From NCBI RefSeq assembly GCF_001186365.1, contig NZ_LDTZ01000019.1, positions 248,001 to 312,000 of the forward strand: DNA of 64,000 nucleotides. Reading direction: 5' to 3'. The notes beneath the pieces are model-generated. The model was not told the DNA's origin. It did no database searches and was given only the letters and a program-made list of their open reading frames with translations. This document shows, piece after piece, positions 62,510 through 64,000 of the stretch. A program made the translations under genes and the position numbers. The DNA comes from Gordonia jacobaea. GTDB lineage: Bacteria; Actinomycetota; Actinomycetes; Mycobacteriales; Mycobacteriaceae. The first letter of the stretch is position 1. Each line of letters opens with the position of its first letter.

Positions 62510-63978
62510 GTACCCGGCTCAGCAACGACGCTCTTCCAGCAATCACCGACACCTCGACGCCCGGCTACGACCGCACACACGTCACCGTCGGAATCGTCCA
62601 TTTCGGTGTCGGCGGCTTTCACCGTGCGCACCAAGCAATGTATGTCGATCGCCTTCTCGCCGAACCCAAGGCACGATCGTGGGGTATCTGCGGTGTCGGT
62701 GTCCGGCCTGCCGATCAGGCGATGCGCGACGCCCTCGTGCCCCAGGACGGGCTCTACACATTGACCCTCAAGAGTCCTGATGGCGCTGTCGAGACCTCGG
62801 TGATCGGTTCGATCGTCGAGTATCTCTACGCCCCAGACGATCCCGAGACCGTCCTTGATCGGCTCGCCGATCCCGAAACCCGGATCGTGTCGCTCACGGT
62901 CACCGAGGGCGGCTACAATTTCTCCCCTGCGACAGGTGAGTTCGACGCCGAGAATCCAGCCATCGTCGCAGATCTGAGCGGAAATCATCCTCTGGCAACG
63001 GTTTTCGGATTGGCGACGGAAGCCCTTGCACGCCGACGTGCACGCGGACTTCCGTCGTTCACCGTGATGTCGTGCGACAACATCCAGGGCAACGGGCACA
63101 TCGCCCGCTCGACGTTCCTCGCCTACGCGCATCTGCGTGATCCTGAGCTCGCCCGGTGGATCGACACCCACACGTCGTTTCCCAATTCGATGGTCGACAG
63201 GATAACGCCGGTCACCCCACCTGAATTGGCGGCGGAGGTCGAGGCACGAACCGGCATCGGCGACAACTGGCCAGTCGTCGCCGAGCCATTCACCCAATGG
63301 GTCCTCGAGGACTCGTTCAGCAACGGACGACCCGCGCTGGAAAACGTCGGTGTACAGATCGTCGATGACGTCACGCCGTACGAGCTCATGAAGTTGCGTC
63401 TGCTCAACGCGAGCCACCAAGCGTTGTGCTACTTCGGTTACCTACTCGGCTACCGCTATGTTCACGACGCCGCAAGCGATTTCGACATCCGTGAACTGTT
63501 GCGCCGCTACATGCTCGACGAAGCAGAACCGACACTTGCACCATTGCCCGGTGTCGACGTCAACGCATATATAGACACACTTCTCGAGCGCTTCGCCAAT
63601 CCCGCCATTGCCGACACGATCGCACGCCTGTGCCAGGATTCCTCCGACCGCATTCCCAAATGGCTCGTGCCCGTGATTCGCGAGCGACTCCACGCTGGTG
63701 GCAACGTCGATCTTGCCGCTGCCGTCGTGGCGAGTTGGACTCGATATGCCGAGGGCATCGACGAGAACGGCGACGCGATCGACGTCGTCGACCCGAAGGC
63801 CGACGAACTCGTGCCACTGGCACAGAAGTCGCGGACCGAACCGCTCGCCTTCGTCTCGGAACGAGGGCTCTTCGGTGACCTCGTCGACAGCGACGGCTTC
63901 ACCAAGCCCTACCTATGGGCGCTGGAAACGTTGCGTACCAGGGGTTCCCGCGAGACCCTGAAGGAGTTGCTCGCATGA
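62506..63978 (+). CDS. Mannitol 2-dehydrogenase-family polyol dehydrogenase
   Basis: A 490-residue long-chain polyol dehydrogenase (mannitol/arabitol/fructuronate type). The Rossmann start is IVHFGVGGFHRAHQA, SCDNIQGNG follows, and the catalytic lysine/Asn/His segment is MKLRLLNASHQALCYFGYL. It makes fructose from mannitol or xylulose from arabitol using NAD. The GTG at 62506 overlaps the previous stop (GTGA), with AAAGG upstream. It belongs to the same operon as the sorbitol-type enzyme and the kinase. Confidence 0.92.
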   Translation: MSTRLSNDALPAITDTSTPGYDRTHVTVGIVHFGVGGFHRAHQAMYVDRLLAEPKARSWGICGVGVRPADQAMRDALVPQDGLYTLTLKSPDGAVETSVIGSIVEYLYAPDDPETVLDRLADPETRIVSLTVTEGGYNFSPATGEFDAENPAIVADLSGNHPLATVFGLATEALARRRARGLPSFTVMSCDNIQGNGHIARSTFLAYAHLRDPELARWIDTHTSFPNSMVDRITPVTPPELAAEVEARTGIGDNWPVVAEPFTQWVLEDSFSNGRPALENVGVQIVDDVTPYELMKLRLLNASHQALCYFGYLLGYRYVHDAASDFDIRELLRRYMLDEAEPTLAPLPGVDVNAYIDTLLERFANPAIADTIARLCQDSSDRIPKWLVPVIRERLHAGGNVDLAAAVVASWTRYAEGIDENGDAIDVVDPKADELVPLAQKSRTEPLAFVSERGLFGDLVDSDGFTKPYLWALETLRTRGSRETLKELLA

Positions 63979-64000
63979 CACTCGTGGCGGGGATCGACTC
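63975..64000 (+). CDS. FGGY sugar kinase (xylulokinase-like), start only
   Basis: Only MTLVAGIDS is present before the window ends. The ATG overlaps the mannitol-dehydrogenase stop (ATGA), and the sequence fits the first phosphate-binding strand of FGGY kinases. In polyol operons a xylulokinase or fructokinase is expected here. The identity rests on nine residues plus context. Confidence 0.55.

Noticed and set aside
1..64000. tRNA, rRNA, CRISPR, prophage or intact insertion sequence
   Set aside because: No cloverleaf, rRNA segment, regularly spaced repeat array, transposase or phage structural gene was seen in the reading of both strands.

Overview
The window is high-GC actinobacterial DNA from a mycolic-acid-containing genus of the order Mycobacteriales. 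The main evidence is two adjacent, overlapping arabinosyltransferase genes of the Emb family (33876-40572), which build cell-wall arabinan. An F420-type LLM oxidoreductase, SCP2/FadD/CoA-transferase lipid genes and frequent GTG/TTG starts agree with this. Gordonia, Williamsia or Rhodococcus are reasonable guesses, but the genus cannot be fixed from the sequence alone. No rRNA, tRNA, CRISPR array, prophage or intact insertion sequence was seen. Coding density is high, and many genes overlap as ATGA or GTGA.

Layout. 1-2190: a cut PAP2-like gene, a COG4705 membrane protein and a DtxR-family regulator with a degenerate primary metal site. 2316-7856: a four-gene catabolic operon (SCP2 protein, aldehyde dehydrogenase, alcohol dehydrogenase, acyl-CoA synthetase) behind a promoter overlapped by an 18-bp palindrome, plus a TetR gene. 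7857-8745: a small secreted protein next to the decayed 3' end of a paralogue, both followed by a dispersed hairpin repeat that also occurs after the DtxR gene. 8746-12540: IclR/CoA-transferase, a divergent MarR pair and a DJ-1/PfpI protein. 12964-18431: drug exporter, serine hydrolase, ArsR-like regulator, acrylyl-CoA-reductase-like enzyme and amino acid permease.

18394-26450: cytochrome P450, a response regulator and histidine kinase arranged tail to tail, and a tightly packed four-gene operon (ThDP enzyme, SRPBCC-like protein, KAS III-like enzyme lacking the usual histidine, HisC-like aminotransferase). This operon looks like an uncharacterised small-molecule pathway and is the best candidate for a new system. 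26473-33836: redox proteins, an N-acyl-D-amino-acid deacylase, hydrolase, SDR and membrane proteins. 33876-42810: the emb pair, an NADP-type alcohol dehydrogenase and an FNT channel. 43039-47001: stress membrane protein, LLM enzyme, free methionine sulfoxide reductase and a three-gene sulfonate/flavin operon. 47220-54715: enoyl-CoA hydratase with metallopeptidase, rhodanese, and a MarR/SDR/CoA-transferase operon divergent from an MFS exporter.

54791-64000: a stand-alone ectoine hydroxylase, then a polyol utilisation locus. This has an ABC importer, a SorC-type regulator, a sorbitol-dehydrogenase-like enzyme, a mannitol-dehydrogenase-family enzyme and the start of a sugar kinase, with palindromic operators in the divergent promoter region. 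Together these genes would import a sugar alcohol, oxidise it to a ketose and phosphorylate it.
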